From positions 186,001 to 250,000 of the forward strand of contig JAFLBS010000006.1 of the NCBI GenBank assembly GCA_017303755.1: a stretch of DNA of 64,000 nucleotides. Direction: 5' to 3'. Both the position numbers and the translations under genes were made by a program. Origin of the DNA: Flavobacteriales bacterium. GTDB lineage: Bacteria; Bacteroidota; Bacteroidia; Flavobacteriales; Flavobacteriaceae. Under the pieces are notes generated by a model. It searched no databases and was not told where the DNA came from. It saw only the letters and a program-made list of their open reading frames with translations. This document shows, one piece after another, positions 61,311 through 64,000 of the stretch; position 1 is the stretch's first letter; the number at the start of each line of letters is the position of its first letter.

Positions 61311-62339
61311 TTAATATTCGTCGCCAAAGTTAATCGTTAATCCGAATAAACTAGTGTTGGCAGCTAAAGTATATCGTGAATAGGAATAATTAAATTTTAA
61401 TTTTCTCATTTTTAATCCGAAACCTACTGAAAGACCAGAGAAACTTCGTTGTTCTAAAATACGTAATTCTTCTGATCGTCTGAAATTATATCCAAGTCTA
61501 ATATTAAATCCTTTTGTCGGAAACAATTCGGCTCCAAAAATAACATGGCGCAATGCATTATTAAAAAAAGACACTTTTTCTTCTGTTGAACCACCATCAA
61601 TATTGCCAACAGCGCGATTCGGGTTCACAAAAGCGATTTTCCATTGTTGCAAATTCTCTAAGGTCAAATGCCAACGAAGCGGAACATTTTCTACTTCTTG
61701 AGAAACACCCGCTATAATTTCTAGAGGTAATTTTTCTTGAGTTCCTGCATAAGTTGTAATCTGAGTGCCAAGATTTCGAACAGCCAAAGCCCAATTGATA
61801 TCGTTTTGAGTATCAATGTACAATGCTCCCAAATCGACAGCTGCACCAAAAGAGCTGTAACTTTCTAAAGTTGAATTGATGAGTTTGGCATTGGCGCCTA
61901 CATACAATTCGGTAAACGGAACATTGTAAGCATAACCGAACGATAACGCAATGTCACTTCCTGTGAAGCTTGATGTAGGTTGACCTAATTCGTCGTAACC
62001 ATCAAATTTTCCATAATTTACATAATTGACTCCAGCGTGAAATGTTTGCACGTGTCGATCGTAAGTATAAGCGTAAGAAGCTGTTCCATAAGTGATTTCA
62101 CCGTACAAATTTCCGTAGTTCAACGACAGATGATTATCCATTTCAGCGTTAATCGTGGCTGGATTGAAATGCGCTTGATTGACATCACTATCATAAATTG
62201 TGATCACTTTTCCGCCTAAAGCAGCTTGTCTGGGTGACGTTACAAGATTGAGAAACTGATATACAGAATTACCTCCTATTTGACTGTAATTTACAGCGCA
62301 AAAAAGTATGCAACAAGAGATAATTAGCTTTTTTAACAT
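61311..62339 (-). CDS. porQ: Type IX secretion system protein PorQ
   Basis: The 342-residue protein has a signal peptide (SCCILFCAVNYSQ), the PorQ/PorV-like barrel start IGGNSVYQFLNLVTSPRQAALGGKVITIYDSDVNQAHFNPA and beta strands to the end (AANTSLFGLTINFGDEY). PorQ and PorV-type FadL-like barrels take part in T9SS attachment. It starts the porQ-cmk pair and lies near a gene for a T9SS substrate. Confidence 0.93.
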   Translation of the reverse strand: MLKKLIISCCILFCAVNYSQIGGNSVYQFLNLVTSPRQAALGGKVITIYDSDVNQAHFNPATINAEMDNHLSLNYGNLYGEITYGTASYAYTYDRHVQTFHAGVNYVNYGKFDGYDELGQPTSSFTGSDIALSFGYAYNVPFTELYVGANAKLINSTLESYSSFGAAVDLGALYIDTQNDINWALAVRNLGTQITTYAGTQEKLPLEIIAGVSQEVENVPLRWHLTLENLQQWKIAFVNPNRAVGNIDGGSTEEKVSFFNNALRHVIFGAELFPTKGFNIRLGYNFRRSEELRILEQRSFSGLSVGFGLKMRKLKFNYSYSRYTLAANTSLFGLTINFGDEY

Positions 62340-62416
62340 ATATGTTTTACAAGTTGACCTATCCTATAACGGAGTTGCGAAGATATTATTTTTAAATGTA
62401 AGGTAAAAGCAAAAAA

Positions 62417-62441
62417 AAGGCATAAGAAAAACTTATGCCTT
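62417..62441 (-). terminator. Terminator after lon
   Basis: A perfect 10-bp stem (62417-62426 with 62432-62441), 5-base loop and a T run on the minus strand (A run 62411-62418 on +). Confidence 0.9.
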
Positions 62442-62461
62442 CTGATTCTTTTGAAGCTAAA

Positions 62462-64000
62462 TTAGAGATTCTTTGCGTTTTTTACTTTTTGATTGGTAAT
62501 GGCAATATCAATAACTTCGCTCATTTCTTTTACATAATGAAACGTCAATCCTTCTAAATAAGTAGATTTTATTTCTTCTATGTCACTTTTATTTTCGTGA
62601 CATAAAATGATTTCTTTAATATTAGCTCTTTTGGCAGCTAGAATTTTTTCTTTGATTCCGCCAACAGGTAATACTTTACCACGAAGTGTAATTTCACCCG
62701 TCATAGCAATATTTTTCTTGATTTTTCTTTGTGTTAAAAGAGAAACTAATGAGGTCAACATTGCAATTCCAGCACTTGGACCATCTTTTGGTGTTGCTCC
62801 TTCTGGAACGTGTAAGTGAAAATTATATTTTCCCAAAATCTCAGGATTGATTCCGAATAAATCAGCATTCGACTTAATATATTCCAAAGCAATTGTAGCC
62901 GATTCTTTCATTACTGTACCTAAATTTCCAGTTAAGGTTAAAGCTCCTTTTCCACTAGAAATCAATGACTCAATAAAAAGTATATCACCACCAACTGATG
63001 TCCACGCCAAACCTGTTACTACTCCAGCAACATCATTACCTTCGGCTTTGTCGCGTTCTAATTTTGGTGAACCTAAAATAGCTACAATATCTTCGTCGGT
63101 TACTTTTACATTGTACTCTTCTTCCATTGCAACTGACTTAGCAGCGTTACGAATCACTTGTGCCAATTTTTGTTCTAAACTACGCACACCCGATTCACGA
63201 GTGTAACCTTCAATAATTTTTTCTAATTGTTTTTTGCCGATCGTTAATTGCTTAGCATTTAATCCGTGTTCTTTTAATTGTTTTGGGAATAAATGTTGGC
63301 GAGCAATTTCAACTTTCTCTTCAGTCGTATAACCGGTCATTTTGATGACTTCCATACGGTCTTTTAAAGCAGGTTGAATGGTTGCCATATTGTTGGATGT
63401 TGCAATGAACATTACTTTAGATAAATCATAACCCATTTCTAAGAAATTATCATAGAAATCATTGTTTTGCTCAGGATCTAAAACTTCGAGTAATGCTGAA
63501 GACGGATCGCCTTGGTTGCTTACTGACAATTTATCAATTTCATCTAAAATAAAAACAGGGTTGGATGTTTTTGCTTTTTTAATGCTTTGGATGATTCGTC
63601 CAGGCATTGCTCCTATATAGGTTTTTCGGTGTCCGCGAATTTCAGCTTCATCGCGTAATCCACCTAATGAAATACGAACATATTCTCTACCTAATGCTTC
63701 TGCAACTGATTTTCCAATTGAAGTTTTTCCAACACCTGGAGGTCCAGTTAAGCAAATAATTGGCGATTTCATATCGTTTCGCAATTTTAAAACTGCCAAG
63801 TGTTCAATCATGCGTTTTTTAACATCTTCTAAACCAAAATGATCGCGATCTAAAATCTTTTGGGCATTTTTTAAATCGAATTTATCTTTTGAGAACTCAT
63901 TCCACGGCAAATCAAGAATTAGTTCCAAATAATTACGTTGGATACCAAAATCAGGTGCTTGTGGGTTCATTCGCTGCAACTTACTGAATTCTTTTTCGAA
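62462..64000 (-). CDS. lon: ATP-dependent protease Lon, C-terminal part (5' end outside window)
   Basis: The frame runs beyond the right edge of the window, so about 512 C-terminal residues are present. Visible are the AAA+ part (Walker [10 protein letters not shown], Walker B FILDEID, sensor region ATSNN) and the S16 protease domain with the catalytic Ser in [11 protein letters not shown] and Lys in [15 protein letters not shown]. Lon degrades misfolded and regulatory proteins in the cytoplasm. The TTG near 63979 is not a real start, because the family extends upstream and the frame is open. Confidence 0.97.
   Translation of the reverse strand, partial: FEKEFSKLQRMNPQAPDFGIQRNYLELILDLPWNEFSKDKFDLKNAQKILDRDHFGLEDVKKRMIEHLAVLKLRNDMKSPIICLTGPPGVGKTSIGKSVAEALGREYVRISLGGLRDEAEIRGHRKTYIGAMPGRIIQSIKKAKTSNPVFILDEIDKLSVSNQGDPSSALLEVLDPEQNNDFYDNFLEMGYDLSKVMFIATSNNMATIQPALKDRMEVIKMTGYTTEEKVEIARQHLFPKQLKEHGLNAKQLTIGKKQLEKIIEGYTRESGVRSLEQKLAQVIRNAAKSVAMEEEYNVKVTDEDIVAILGSPKLERDKAEGNDVAGVVTGLAWTSVGGDILFIESLISSGKGALTLTGNLGTVMKESATIALEYIKSNADLFGINPEILGKYNFHLHVPEGATPKDGPSAGIAMLTSLVSLLTQRKIKKNIAMTGEITLRGKVLPVGGIKEKILAAKRANIKEIILCHENKSDIEEIKSTYLEGLTFHYVKEMSEVIDIAITNQKVKNAKNL

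Overview
The window is AT-rich chromosomal DNA of a member of the Bacteroidota, most probably Flavobacterium or a close relative. The evidence is a bacillithiol gene (bshA), a type IX secretion gene (porQ) with a matching C-terminal sorting-domain protein, an RND pump fused to its outer-membrane factor, candidate promoters of the TTTG/TAnnTTTG type, and the gene order around lptD, mlaD and the Fe-S genes. No phage, CRISPR array, complete insertion sequence or antibiotic cassette is visible.

Layout. 1-883: the end of a large surface protein. 943-1509: an orphan HisB-N type phosphatase. 1591-8337: a metal export operon (RND pump fused to outer-membrane factor, adaptor, VIT-family transporter, small membrane protein). 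8411-13462: an operon for a secreted thioredoxin, the flavin transferase ApbE, DUF4266 and DUF3570 proteins, then a response regulator and sensor kinase. 13672-15759: an LTA-synthase-like phosphotransferase. 15776-19054: fabG, a hypothetical and a VWA protein. 19185-21694: ECF sigma factor, a probable membrane anti-sigma, a CpxP/Spy-like sensor and a di-haem peroxidase. 21760-23320: bshA and a PrcB-like lipoprotein. 23385-32962: a collinear envelope/redox set (two amidases, MlaD, Fe-S membrane protein, HAD, CCG protein, GH3-serine hydrolase). 33038-36872: lptD, a beta-barrel and ridA. 36873-38370: an AT-rich accessory patch with a polysaccharide deacetylase. 38544-42203: methylglyoxal synthase, a sugar kinase, gap and pfkA. 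42355-46872: tamB. 46981-53404: tsaD, rsmE and mostly secreted or membrane genes. 53562-53839: three tRNAs. 54134-57041: VanX-like peptidase, thiolase and NlpC peptidase. 57072-64000: T9SS substrate, nucleoside permease, cmk, porQ and the lon 3' part.

The most interesting region is 1.6-15.8 kb. Short TTAAG boxes repeat every 11 bases, the usual spacing of OmpR-family sites. They lie exactly 21 bases before an identical TACTTTTG element at two promoters on either side of the two-component genes: one drives the metal pump operon, the other the LTA-synthase-like gene. The same box cluster lies in front of the thioredoxin-ApbE operon. This suggests one regulon joining extracytoplasmic flavin/thiol redox proteins, metal efflux and envelope modification.

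Intergenic gaps also hold several dispersed repeat families: a long hairpin family (two copies, one carrying a nested second repeat), a paired repeat behind the tRNA cluster that merges with an echo of the tRNA-Arg 3' end, and a direct plus inverted repeat between pfkA and gap.
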